The translations under genes were made by a program, and so were the position numbers. Source: Methanospirillum hungatei (GTDB taxonomy: Archaea; Halobacteriota; Methanomicrobia; Methanomicrobiales; Methanospirillaceae). From it: a stretch of DNA of 64,000 nucleotides. The notes beneath the pieces are model-generated. The model searched no databases. It was not told the DNA's origin and worked only from the letters and a program-made list of their open reading frames with translations. Below are positions 8,379 to 16,869 of this stretch, piece after piece (within the stretch, counting starts at the first letter, position 1; every line of letters begins with the position of its first letter). Location of the stretch: the NCBI RefSeq assembly GCF_019263745.1, contig NZ_CP077107.1:2790001-2854000 (forward strand). Reading direction: 5' to 3'.

Positions 8379-8753
8379 ATGAATATTGACGATATTTTCC
8401 CTATCCGAAACCTTACGGTCCTCCAAAAGGTTCTATGCGTCCTGTCACTTGTTCTTCCCTGGGCAGGAATTGGTTTCTCCTATATTCTTCATTCTATGGC
8501 TATAATGGAAAATGAAGGGAGTTTTATCTGGGGATGTGTTCTTGGTTCATTTGTGTTAGCTGGTCTTGCGCTTCTGTTTGAAAAAAAGGACATCGTCTCT
8601 ATTATGACCCCGATATATGCCTTAATCATATTTTTCAGCATGGAAATTCCCTGGACTATCTTACTCCAGGTTCTGTATTCATGTACGCTCACGATTCTAC
8701 TCTGGCGACTGCTGACCAGGTATGGACCATCGAATACAATGCAACATCCTTAA
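8379..8753 (+). CDS. Small hypothetical membrane protein
   Basis: 124 residues from ATG 8379, chosen over a GTG at 8193 because the first 62 residues from that GTG are low-complexity and unlike a protein, while AGGATA precedes ATG 8379. Four hydrophobic segments are visible, starting near residues 18, 42, 67 and 85 ('LCVLSLVLPWAGIGFSYIL' is the first). No motif is recognised. It is divergent from fdhC and followed closely by the zinc-ribbon gene on the same strand. Confidence 0.5.
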   Translation: MNIDDIFPIRNLTVLQKVLCVLSLVLPWAGIGFSYILHSMAIMENEGSFIWGCVLGSFVLAGLALLFEKKDIVSIMTPIYALIIFFSMEIPWTILLQVLYSCTLTILLWRLLTRYGPSNTMQHP

Positions 8754-8785
8754 ACACCGGTCAGGTTGATTGTACTATCCTGTAG

Positions 8786-9331
8786 ATGCGTCGCCAACCG
8801 TTTATTTCCCCGATTATTGCTGACCTTGTCTATCAGGCGGTAACCGGAGTTTCAGGTGTCCAGTTTACTGACCCCCTTCCCTGTCCGAATTGTATGGGAA
8901 TGGTGATCAGTCATGACATGAAACAGCGGCGTTTTTCTACCGTCTATTCTCCGGAAGGGGAAAAACATATTTACGTATATGTCAAGCGCTTTCATTGTCG
9001 TGATTGCGGGCAGCTCTGTTATGCAAAAGCGCCATTTTATGATAAGAGCCGGTTCGGATCACCAATTGTTGATCTCTGCCTGTCTCTTTCCGAGGATCAT
9101 ACGTTTTCTTATGCGGCTGTTCTCATGAACAGGATGGGTATTGCCATAAACCGGGGGACGGTCAGGAAAACAGTTCAATCACATACCCATGAGGTACAAT
9201 CGACCGACTTGTTTGGTTTGAAATTACCCGACTCAGTGCTGGCCTTGTCAACCCTTGTTACCACAGCAGATCCATCGCAGCCACTCCGAGGAATTGATGT
9301 CCTGGAGGCCTGTAGAATGTGTCCTGAATGA
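8786..9331 (+). CDS. Zinc-ribbon hypothetical protein
   Basis: 181 residues. Two CxxC pairs, 'CPNCMG' near residue 31 and 'CRDCGQLC' near residue 73, form a likely zinc ribbon. A stretch that may be helix-turn-helix follows ('AVLMNRMGIAINRGTVRKTV'). This layout resembles the N-terminal part of some transposases and transposase-like regulators, but no DDE catalytic region, terminal repeat or second half is present. It ends 80 bases before ftr. It could be a domesticated or truncated transposase N-terminus, or a small regulator. Confidence 0.5.
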   Translation: MRRQPFISPIIADLVYQAVTGVSGVQFTDPLPCPNCMGMVISHDMKQRRFSTVYSPEGEKHIYVYVKRFHCRDCGQLCYAKAPFYDKSRFGSPIVDLCLSLSEDHTFSYAAVLMNRMGIAINRGTVRKTVQSHTHEVQSTDLFGLKLPDSVLALSTLVTTADPSQPLRGIDVLEACRMCPE

Positions 9332-9411
9332 AAGGTGAATTGCTTTCAGGTATCAGATCGAATTCACAACCATTATTGGTCTGACTGATGACCTCTTTCT
9401 GAGGAACCGTA

Positions 9412-10299
9412 ATGGAACTGAACGGTGTACCAATTGATAACACATTTGCTGAAGGATTTCCAATATGGGTATCACGGGTCATTATCACCGGTGTAACCCG
9501 CGAATGGGCAATGACTGCGGCCACAGAGGCAACAGGATTTGCAACATCTGCTATCGGTTGTCCATGTGAAGCAGGAATAGAAGGATTTGTGAGTGCTGAT
9601 GAGACCCCAGACGGACGTCCGGGTGTGTCAATTCTTATCTGTGCATCAAAAAAGAAGGTTCCAGAACAGGTTATGGAACGTATCGCTGAGTGTGTTCTTA
9701 CCGCAGCTACTACCTCAGTCTTTAATGGAATGCCAGATGCAGAAGAGAAGTTTGATATCAAGATTCACTTCTTCGGAGACAAATTTGAGTCCAAGGTTGA
9801 AGTTGGCGGACGCCAGTGCTGGAAGATCCCGATCATGGAAGGAGACTATATCGGAGAAGAGGTCTTTGGGATGGTCAAGGGTGTCGCAGGTGGCAACTTC
9901 TTTGTCATGGCTGACAACCAGATGACCGCTCTCATGGGAGCAAAGGCCGCTGCAGATGCAATTTTAGACGTAAAAGGCACCATCACCAGCTTTGCAGGTG
10001 GCATTGTTGCTTCCGGTTCCAAGGTCGGAGCAAAGAACTACAAGTTCCCGATTCCGGCAACAACCAATGAGCAGTACTGCCCAACCATCCGCGAAAAAGT
10101 TCCGGATACAAAAGTCCCCGAGGGAGTAAAATCCATCTATGAACTTGTCATCAATGGTGTTGACGAGGCAGCAGTCAAGAAGGCAATGGCAGCAGGTATC
10201 AAGGCTGCAGTCAAAGTTCCAGGTGTTTCATTCATCAGTGCTGGTAACTATGAAGGAAAACTTGGACCATTCCAGTTTAAACTGGCTGAACTTTTCTAA
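9412..10299 (+). CDS. ftr: Formylmethanofuran:tetrahydromethanopterin formyltransferase
   Basis: 295 residues, full family length. It moves the formyl group from formylmethanofuran to tetrahydromethanopterin, the second step of CO2 reduction to methane, in the cytosol. Recognisable segments include the N-terminal 'MELNGVPIDNTFAEGFPIW', 'ATSAIGCPCEAGIEG', 'TPDGRPGVSILICA' and 'KIPIMEGDYIGEE'. GAGGA six bases before ATG 9412 supports the start. It stands alone rather than in an fwd operon. A T-rich stretch follows the stop codon. Confidence 0.96.
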   Translation: MELNGVPIDNTFAEGFPIWVSRVIITGVTREWAMTAATEATGFATSAIGCPCEAGIEGFVSADETPDGRPGVSILICASKKKVPEQVMERIAECVLTAATTSVFNGMPDAEEKFDIKIHFFGDKFESKVEVGGRQCWKIPIMEGDYIGEEVFGMVKGVAGGNFFVMADNQMTALMGAKAAADAILDVKGTITSFAGGIVASGSKVGAKNYKFPIPATTNEQYCPTIREKVPDTKVPEGVKSIYELVINGVDEAAVKKAMAAGIKAAVKVPGVSFISAGNYEGKLGPFQFKLAELF

Positions 10300-10604
10300 A
10301 CAATACCTTTTTTATCGCGCTTCCATCAACCTGATCAAAAACCGATATGCAAGGTATATGCAAAAAAACAGTTTTGATCGAACTTCTCAAATTAATTTGA
10401 AATTCTCTGGTTTTTAGTAATTATCAGATTTTCTGGGTTCGGGGTAGTTAAACATAGTCGCTTCTTTTTTCTCCGGGAATGTATGTGGAAACAGAAGATG
10501 GCAATGATCCTGCGTAATATGAAAAAAACAATTTGGAAATCTTTAATAGAAATTCCATCAATTATCAACATGTTACAACGGTAAGCTTGTGATGTGTGGT
10601 TACC
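10300..10604 (+). other. Intergenic region between ftr and the double rubredoxin gene
   Basis: A CTTTTTTATC stretch just after the ftr stop could end that transcript. Further on the sequence is AT-rich, and TCTTTAATAG near 10540 is a plausible TATA element for the rubredoxin gene. No ORF or RNA gene is evident. Confidence 0.35.
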
Positions 10605-10964
10605 ATGAGAAAACAGATGAAACCCTATAAATGCGAAATTTGTGGATATATCTATGATCCGGTGAGAGGCGAGCCAAAGAATGGAATCCCACCGGGTACA
10701 GCATTCGAAGACCTTCCAGATACCTATGTTTGTCCGGTTTGTGGAAAGGCTAATATTACGAAGAGAGAGTTCGTCCCCATGGAAGCACCATCAGGGCGGT
10801 ATCGCTGTGTTGCATGTGGATACCTGTATGATCCCAAGAGAGGCGAGCCAAAGAATGGGATACCACCAGGAACCTCCTTTGAAGATCTCCCCGATACCTA
10901 TATCTGTCCGATATGCGGGGTTTATGCAAAAATTGGTAAGAGTGAATTTATAGCTACTGAATAA
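10605..10964 (+). CDS. Two-domain rubredoxin
   Basis: 119 residues made of two rubredoxin domains in tandem. Each has the paired iron ligands: '[10 protein letters not shown]' with 'YVCPVCGK', then '[10 protein letters not shown]' with 'YICPICGV'. Each domain binds one iron for one-electron transfer. The two halves share the run '[12 protein letters not shown]' and the following 'FEDLPDTY', and a 20-base block is identical in the DNA, so the protein arose by recent tandem duplication or is kept alike by gene conversion. It lies just upstream of a rubrerythrin-like gene, suggesting a shared role in oxidative stress defence. ATG 10605 is preferred to GTG 10596. Confidence 0.88.
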   Translation: MRKQMKPYKCEICGYIYDPVRGEPKNGIPPGTAFEDLPDTYVCPVCGKANITKREFVPMEAPSGRYRCVACGYLYDPKRGEPKNGIPPGTSFEDLPDTYICPICGVYAKIGKSEFIATE

Positions 10965-10970
10965 TCTCTC

Positions 10971-10987
10971 TTTTTTTCTGATTTTTT
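10971..10987 (+). terminator. T-rich archaeal terminator after the rubredoxin gene
   Basis: Two T-runs of seven and six bases separated by CTGA follow the stop codon directly. Runs of this kind end archaeal transcription without a hairpin. Confidence 0.5.
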
Positions 10988-11084
10988 ATGGTTTTTCCTG
11001 TTGATTCGGCTTTTCAGTTTTGTGATCACTATCTTTTTTACCATACCCGCTTGTAATTATTATTTGCCCTCAGGAGGGTGGCTT

Positions 11085-11540
11085 ATGAAACTGGAAGAAT
11101 ATAAGAAGATCTTACTTGCTGCGATCGACAAGGAAGTTGATGCGTATGCATTTTACATCTCGCTTTCAGAAAAAGTCAAAGATCCGGCTTTGAAGGGAAC
11201 GTTCAAAGAACTTGCCCAGGAGGAGACGTATCACCGGAAAACTCTCCAGGAATATCTGAGTGGTGCCAAAAAAGAACTCAGGTTTGATGAAGTTAAAGAT
11301 TATCACCTGTCAGATACCATGGAAAAACCAAAACCATCCATGGATTTAAAACCCCTCGAAGGTCTGCAGGTTGCAATCAAACGGGAAGAAGAGGCAATGC
11401 AGATGTATGAGCAGTTTGCAGCCGCAAGCATGGATGCAGATCAGAAAAAGGTCTTTGAGGAGCTTGCAAAGATGGAGCGCGGACATAAAGCCCGTCTTGA
11501 AGATATATATACCAACAGTGCCTTTTCAGAGGCCTGGTAA
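11085..11540 (+). CDS. Rubrerythrin-like ferritin-fold protein
   Basis: 151 residues from ATG 11085, set by an excellent CAGGAGGGTG ribosome site; the longer reading from 11001 is unlikely. Two ferritin-like helix pairs carry the diiron pattern: 'DKEVDAYAFY' and 'LAQEETYHRKTL' in the first half, 'KREEEAMQMYEQF' and 'LAKMERGHKARLEDIY' in the second. The rubredoxin-like iron domain of classical rubrerythrins is missing, but a separate double rubredoxin is encoded just upstream and could supply electrons. The likely role is peroxide reduction or iron handling. Confidence 0.85.
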   Translation: MKLEEYKKILLAAIDKEVDAYAFYISLSEKVKDPALKGTFKELAQEETYHRKTLQEYLSGAKKELRFDEVKDYHLSDTMEKPKPSMDLKPLEGLQVAIKREEEAMQMYEQFAAASMDADQKKVFEELAKMERGHKARLEDIYTNSAFSEAW

Positions 11541-11665
11541 TTTCATTTTTTCCGATACAAGATTCTTTGATATTTGCATACTGCCATTTCCTGATTCATT
11601 TTCTCTGACCTGACCGGTGGGGTAAAGGGATGAGAGAGTGAAATAATTAGTGGGATTCGTGGGGT

Positions 11666-13771
11666 ATGAAGGCGACCAAGGCTTCTGTGTGGGACTTATA
11701 TAATGGGGCAAAGCAATACAAAGTTCCATTATTTCAACGGCCTTATGTCTGGTCACGGCAACAATGGGAGCAACTCTGGTCTGATATCCGGGAGCAATAC
11801 CAGCTCATGTCTGGTCAGGATACCAAACACCCTGCCAGGTTTCTGGGTTCTGTTGTTGTTGTCAGGGAATATGAAAAAAATCTTGATAAATATGTAATTA
11901 TTGACGGTCAGCAACGAATTACCACCATAAGTATCATTCTTGCAGTTATCAGGGCATTTGCACGTGAAAAAGGATTAACAGAACTTTATAACCAGATATC
12001 TGATTTTTTGAAAAATGCTCCGAAGAGTGGTGAAGGCCAGTATGTGGTGATTCCTACCCGCGTTGATAAAAACGCGCTCTACCATATTTTTGATGAGGAC
12101 TACGTTTTTGACCAGGACTCGCGGATTGTTGAATGTTTTGACTATTTCTGGTGGCAGCTTGATCGGTCAACTGAGATGGATTTGAATGCTCTTCAACAGG
12201 TAATCACCGAGGATCTGTGTGTTGTCTATATTGAACTGGATGAAGGGGAAAACCCAAACCAGGTATTTGAAGCATTAAATTACCGGGGTGTTCCCCTTGA
12301 GGAGTCTGATCTCATCCGGAATTTCTTCTTTGCCCATCTTGAAAGCCAGGAGATTGCAGAGGCTCAGTACGATCTGTACTGGAAACCGATGGAAGAGCGG
12401 CTGTTAAATGATCAGGTTCTCATCTCATCGTTTATCAGGCATTATTGTATGAAAGAGGGCCGGTTCATTCGGCATGGTGAAATATTTGAAAAGATCCGGA
12501 AACGGTTTCAGAATGCTTTACCAGATGAGGTCTTGTATCTGCTCAAGGACATGAGCAGGTCATCAGAATATTATCGCCGTATTCTGTTTCCAGATTCGGA
12601 AGAAGGCACAAGCCGGGAACGAAAGGAAATTCTGAAGTCGCTATTCCGAATCCGGAGAATTAGTAATAATACTCCAGCTCCCTTTTTCCTTCTCCTGCTG
12701 GCTGCCAATGATACGGATAATGAGAACGGTGGAAAATTATCTGACCAGGAAGTGTTTGAGGTTCTCAGTTGTATTGAGAGTTACTTTATCAGGCGTATGG
12801 TATGTGGAAGGCCTGATACAGTGTATGAGGATGTATTTGAGATCCTTTGCCGTGCTGCATCTGATGGGAATGGGTATCTCTCTGCAGATGAGACGAAATC
12901 TCTTATTGCCTCCCTCCAACCTCCGTTTGATCTCCCTGATGATGATGAATTTACAGATCATCTCAGGTACAGTGATCTCTACCATCCAGAGACTGAGAAC
13001 GAACTTGCTTTCGTTATTCTTGAGCGACTTGAGGAGTTCTTTTCAAGCCAGCCACGAGGGCTTGAGCCTGTAGCATCATATGCCCTCTTTGAAGATGAAT
13101 CAGAAGATCTGATGATTGATCATATCATGCCGGAGTCTCTTTCGGATCACTGGATAGAGCATCTTGGGTCTGACTGGTCATCAGTTCATACAGATTTTCT
13201 TCACCGCCTTGGTAACCTGACCCTGACTCAGGAAAATTCATCGATTAAAAATGGCGCCTTTGAAGACAAGAAGGCATGGTATGCCTTAGATAATCTGATG
13301 CTCAACGCGGGAATGAAAAATATCCGTTTCTGGAGACGGTATCAGATTGATCAGCGGTCAGGAGTGCTGGCGGCATTCTGTGTGAAAATCTGGCCTCGAT
13401 GCGAAGTTCCTGAAATAGAGATTGCAAAACCATCCGTAGTTCCTGCCGGGTGTATGCGTTCAGGTGAGATCCCAAAACAGGCACGGCCATCAAACCTGAA
13501 TATTGCCGGAACGGTGTATCCGGTAAAATTTTGGTATCAGGTTCTTGAAAATACTATCCGGGCTATTTATGAGAAAGAACCCCAGAAATTTGAACGTGTT
13601 GTCCGGGAATATCCTGGGTATTTTTCCGATGATCCGGCCCGGTATAAATCAAATGTCGGAACGTATTCATTTAAGTCACGATTTGGCCGGTACCAGATCC
13701 GTGATATGTGCCTGAATATCATCAAACTTGTCGGGTGGAATGAGGAAGTCTGGTGTCTGACTTGTGAATAA
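11666..13771 (+). CDS. GmrSD-type DUF262/DUF1524 protein (type IV-like restriction)
   Basis: 701 residues. The N-terminal DUF262 (ParB-like NTPase) domain has 'VPLFQRPYVW' near residue 20 and the hallmark 'IIDGQQRITT' near residue 80. A middle segment 'FEALNYRGVPLEESDLIRN' is typical of the family. The DUF1524 HNH-like nuclease region has 'DHIMPES' near residue 485 and 'LHRLGNLTLTQENSSIKN' near 512. About 130 further residues form an extra C-terminal domain of unknown role. GmrSD enzymes cut DNA carrying modified bases, so this is probably a single-chain phage defence gene. No methyltransferase lies beside it, as expected for a type IV system. Confidence 0.88.
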   Translation: MKATKASVWDLYNGAKQYKVPLFQRPYVWSRQQWEQLWSDIREQYQLMSGQDTKHPARFLGSVVVVREYEKNLDKYVIIDGQQRITTISIILAVIRAFAREKGLTELYNQISDFLKNAPKSGEGQYVVIPTRVDKNALYHIFDEDYVFDQDSRIVECFDYFWWQLDRSTEMDLNALQQVITEDLCVVYIELDEGENPNQVFEALNYRGVPLEESDLIRNFFFAHLESQEIAEAQYDLYWKPMEERLLNDQVLISSFIRHYCMKEGRFIRHGEIFEKIRKRFQNALPDEVLYLLKDMSRSSEYYRRILFPDSEEGTSRERKEILKSLFRIRRISNNTPAPFFLLLLAANDTDNENGGKLSDQEVFEVLSCIESYFIRRMVCGRPDTVYEDVFEILCRAASDGNGYLSADETKSLIASLQPPFDLPDDDEFTDHLRYSDLYHPETENELAFVILERLEEFFSSQPRGLEPVASYALFEDESEDLMIDHIMPESLSDHWIEHLGSDWSSVHTDFLHRLGNLTLTQENSSIKNGAFEDKKAWYALDNLMLNAGMKNIRFWRRYQIDQRSGVLAAFCVKIWPRCEVPEIEIAKPSVVPAGCMRSGEIPKQARPSNLNIAGTVYPVKFWYQVLENTIRAIYEKEPQKFERVVREYPGYFSDDPARYKSNVGTYSFKSRFGRYQIRDMCLNIIKLVGWNEEVWCLTCE

Positions 13772-13979
13772 ACCGATGGCCTGGATACCATATGAGAAGA
13801 TATTGGTACCAATCAGGATTGTGACCGGTCCTTGTGTTAATCACAGTCATGGAATTGCTTCCACCCTCTACCTGATATTTAAATAGCCCCTATTTTACTT
13901 CCTCTATTTCAATACGATAATCTCTCCTCACATGAAAAATGGGAATGCATAACAAAGGTTAAAAATATATACCATTTTC
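13772..13979 (+). other. AT-rich gap before the ClC gene
   Basis: No ORF is seen. TTAAAAATATATA at about 13959-13971 looks like a TATA element but lies only about 10 bases from the ATG, too close for a normal archaeal promoter. It may simply be an AT-rich translation start region. Confidence 0.3.
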
Positions 13980-15776
13980 ATGGTGTCCGCTGAGGTTATC
14001 CTTTTCCGAAAGACTATCGGGTTGTCTATTCTTATAGGCATAATCTCTGGATTTGGTGCACTTCTCTTTTTTGAGGGAATTAAATTTGCAAACCAAATCA
14101 TCATGGGGGATATCTGGGGCTATAGATATCCGGTGGATGGCATGTCTGCTGAAATGATTGCATCATGGTCTCCTCCAGTAAATATCTGGATGTTTCTGCC
14201 AATCATCTGTTTAGGTGCATTAGCGTCCGGATTTCTCGTGTACCGGTTTGCTCCGGAAGCAGAAGGTCATGGAACTGATGCTGCTATCGCCGCATTTCAT
14301 ACGACTGGGCGGATTAGAAGACGAATTCCTGTCATTAAAGCACTTGCTTCTATTTGCACCATCGCAACCGGGGGAAGTGCAGGCAGAGAAGGACCTACGG
14401 CTCAAATAGCAGCCGGGTTTGGATCCATAGCCGCTGATATTTTAAAACTACCTGATAAAGAACGACGAATAGCGATTGCTGCTGGAATTGGTGCTGGAAT
14501 CGGAACGATATTCAAAGCTCCTCTTGGTGGAGCAATTCTTGCGGCAGAAATTCTCTATCTTCGCGATTTTGAATCAGATGCAATTGTACCTGCTTTTCTG
14601 TCTTCAATTATTGGATATGGCATTTTCGGTTATTTTGAAGGATATGAACCCATTTTTGCGAAAGGAGATCTATCCTGGTCTGTTCCAGAGATACCTCTTT
14701 TTGTTCTTTTAGGAATTGTCTGTGCAATTGTTGGAATAGGATATCTGGAAATATTTCAGCGTTCCAGAGTTTTTTTCAGGGATATATGGATCAAATACAA
14801 TCTCCCTATTTATTTAAAACCAGTAATGGGTGCGGCATGTATTGGTGTACTTGTCATTGTTCTGGCATGTCTCTCCCACGAAACGTTTCTCATAGCCCTT
14901 GGTAGTATTGGGTCCGGATATGGGTTTATTCAACTTACTGTTTACAATATGCTCCCACTTTCTGTTTTGTTATTTATTCCTCTTGTTCGGATTCTCACGA
15001 CATCATTGACTATCGGTTCTGGGGGGAGTGGGGGTGTTTTTGCCCCCGGTCTTACCATTGGAGCGACGACAGGGGGCGCATTTGGTATGGTGATGCACAT
15101 ACTTATCCCCCATATTGTCCCTTTAAGTTCTGTACCTGTTTTTGCTATTTGTGGTATGATCTCTCTTTTTGGAGGTATCTCTCATTCACCGATTGCCTGT
15201 CTTATCATGATCATCGAGATGGTCGGCGATTTTTCTCTGTTTGTACCGGCGATGGGTGCAGTAGCAGTGTCCGTGATATTAGTTGGGAACAGAACGATAT
15301 ATGGCTCTCAAATTTCTAATAAAACATTATCCGGAGCACATAGGGGTGAGTATGATTCACATGTGCTTCAGGTGATTCCCGCAAAAGATGCCATGACTCC
15401 CGTGGAACGGGTTGTAACTTTAACACCCGAGGATCCATGTAGTAAAATCCTCACTCTCGTTGAAGAGTCTACTCATTATGGATTTCCTGTCATTACTCCT
15501 GATAATGTTCTTGTCGGGTTTGTTACCTTGAAAGATTCGAAAGGGTGCTGGGATAATAGAAAGGTAAGCACAGTTATGATGACTGATCTGGTTACTTCCA
15601 GCCCAGATACAGACCTCGAGTCAATTTTAAAAGACATGATTGCAGTAGATATCGGACATGTCCCAATTGTAGAAATTCAGGATGATCTCCCATACATGGT
15701 AGGCCTCATTACAAGGAGGGATATTACGCATGCATATGCTACAAAAGCACAGCAGGAGTGTAAGTACTTCTTGTGA
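13980..15776 (+). CDS. ClC-family chloride channel or H+/Cl- exchanger with two CBS domains
   Basis: 598 residues: a membrane domain of about 440 residues and a cytoplasmic pair of CBS domains from about 455 on. ClC filter motifs are present: 'TGGSAGREGPTAQ' near residue 130, with the gating glutamate in GREGP, and 'GSGGSGGVFAPGL' near residue 345. The CBS pair ('DAMTPVERVV' and 'STVMMTDLVTS') probably senses adenine nucleotides. Whether it is a channel or an exchanger cannot be decided from what was checked. It is flanked by AT-rich gaps and appears to be a single-gene unit. Confidence 0.92.
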   Translation: MVSAEVILFRKTIGLSILIGIISGFGALLFFEGIKFANQIIMGDIWGYRYPVDGMSAEMIASWSPPVNIWMFLPIICLGALASGFLVYRFAPEAEGHGTDAAIAAFHTTGRIRRRIPVIKALASICTIATGGSAGREGPTAQIAAGFGSIAADILKLPDKERRIAIAAGIGAGIGTIFKAPLGGAILAAEILYLRDFESDAIVPAFLSSIIGYGIFGYFEGYEPIFAKGDLSWSVPEIPLFVLLGIVCAIVGIGYLEIFQRSRVFFRDIWIKYNLPIYLKPVMGAACIGVLVIVLACLSHETFLIALGSIGSGYGFIQLTVYNMLPLSVLLFIPLVRILTTSLTIGSGGSGGVFAPGLTIGATTGGAFGMVMHILIPHIVPLSSVPVFAICGMISLFGGISHSPIACLIMIIEMVGDFSLFVPAMGAVAVSVILVGNRTIYGSQISNKTLSGAHRGEYDSHVLQVIPAKDAMTPVERVVTLTPEDPCSKILTLVEESTHYGFPVITPDNVLVGFVTLKDSKGCWDNRKVSTVMMTDLVTSSPDTDLESILKDMIAVDIGHVPIVEIQDDLPYMVGLITRRDITHAYATKAQQECKYFL

Positions 15777-15978
15777 TATTCACTTTTTATTATTTTAATT
15801 TCTTATTGTGTTCTAAATTTTCAATTTTACCATTCGGGGACGAGAATCAGATGAATGAGATGTGAGGAGAGGTTGAACATCCTCATAGACAACACTTATA
15901 CCTATTGGTGCACCATGTTTGTTGACGAAATTTTCGCCAACAAATATCCCCTGTCTGGAAAAATTTCTGGAGCCCGGA

Positions 15979-16869
15979 ATGTCTGGTATATCAGAGCCAT
16001 ATATTATCCATTATCCATGGATTTGCGCAGTCAGCGATGATGCAGGAAGCCAGGTTGAACTTATTGAGTGCTTTGACTGTATCGGTGGTGCCATGTGGGT
16101 GAAAAAGCACTATGCACAGTCCCCTCTTGTAACCGATGTCAGAACCGTCGGGTCCATGAACCGGTTCCTTCTTCGGACCGGAGAGGTTGACCTTGCTCTT
16201 GAAGGATCCAAATTTCCGGCTGGTATCTCAAAAGTCAGTGTAGAAGGGAATGAAATCGCGATCTCCTATATTGGTATGGGTGGTGGCGGAGTCGGCGCCA
16301 CTATATGCCGGGCAGGTGCCGAGGGGGTACTTCGATCAGAATATGACGAATCAGGCGGGGGAAAAGTTGCTGGATCGACTATAGTCCTCTCCCGAAAGAA
16401 TCGTGTGCTTATTGGTGTTGATGATACTGATACCCCGGAAGAAGGAGCAACATGGACCCTGGTTCACAATATTGCCCGGACGGTTGCGAATGAACAGCAC
16501 CGGTACCTCTCCCATACCATTGTCCAGCTCTTTCCGGTTCCCTTCAGGACAAAAAACTGTGTTGGCGTCGTGGCTGAATTCGCAACCAGCAATCCTGACG
16601 ATCTGGCCAGAAAGTTTTCAGAACTCCTGATGCAGTATACGCTCTCTAAAGAGACTGGCATGGCGGTCTTCACTGGATTCTCCCCCGATCGTCTTCTTGA
16701 ATATGGGTGGCGGACAAAAACAGGACAAGTCTCTCCGGATGATGCCCGGGCACTTGCTGGCGATGATCTGAAAATTTGGATAAACGGCCGGGGTATAACC
16801 GGGGCAATAGCAGCGATCCCGTTTTATACCCGGTATGATGAGGGCCTTCGGTTATGTGGGCAGAGCTGA
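15979..16869 (+). CDS. mmp11: Methanogenesis marker protein 11 (TiaS-like DDTDT protein)
   Basis: 296 residues from ATG 15979, preceded by GGAG six bases upstream; a TATA-like CTTATACC near 15895 fits a leader of about 50 bases. The central 'VLIGVDDTDTPEEGATW' is the nucleotide-binding signature shared with TiaS, the tRNA agmatidine synthetase, and with methanogenesis marker 11, a family reported only from methanogens and of unknown function. The glycine-rich 'GMGGGGVGATICRAGAEG' precedes it. It is the first gene of the coenzyme B cluster and overlaps the radical SAM gene by 16 bases. An ATP-dependent activation or kinase role is possible but unproven. Confidence 0.8.
   Translation: MSGISEPYIIHYPWICAVSDDAGSQVELIECFDCIGGAMWVKKHYAQSPLVTDVRTVGSMNRFLLRTGEVDLALEGSKFPAGISKVSVEGNEIAISYIGMGGGGVGATICRAGAEGVLRSEYDESGGGKVAGSTIVLSRKNRVLIGVDDTDTPEEGATWTLVHNIARTVANEQHRYLSHTIVQLFPVPFRTKNCVGVVAEFATSNPDDLARKFSELLMQYTLSKETGMAVFTGFSPDRLLEYGWRTKTGQVSPDDARALAGDDLKIWINGRGITGAIAAIPFYTRYDEGLRLCGQS

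Noticed and set aside
8786-9331. Intact insertion sequence
   Set aside because: Only a zinc ribbon and possible helix-turn-helix are present; no DDE domain, terminal inverted repeats or target duplication were seen.
13959-13980. TATA element for the ClC gene just before its ATG
   Set aside because: The spacing of about 10 bases is too short for an archaeal promoter, even for a leaderless transcript.
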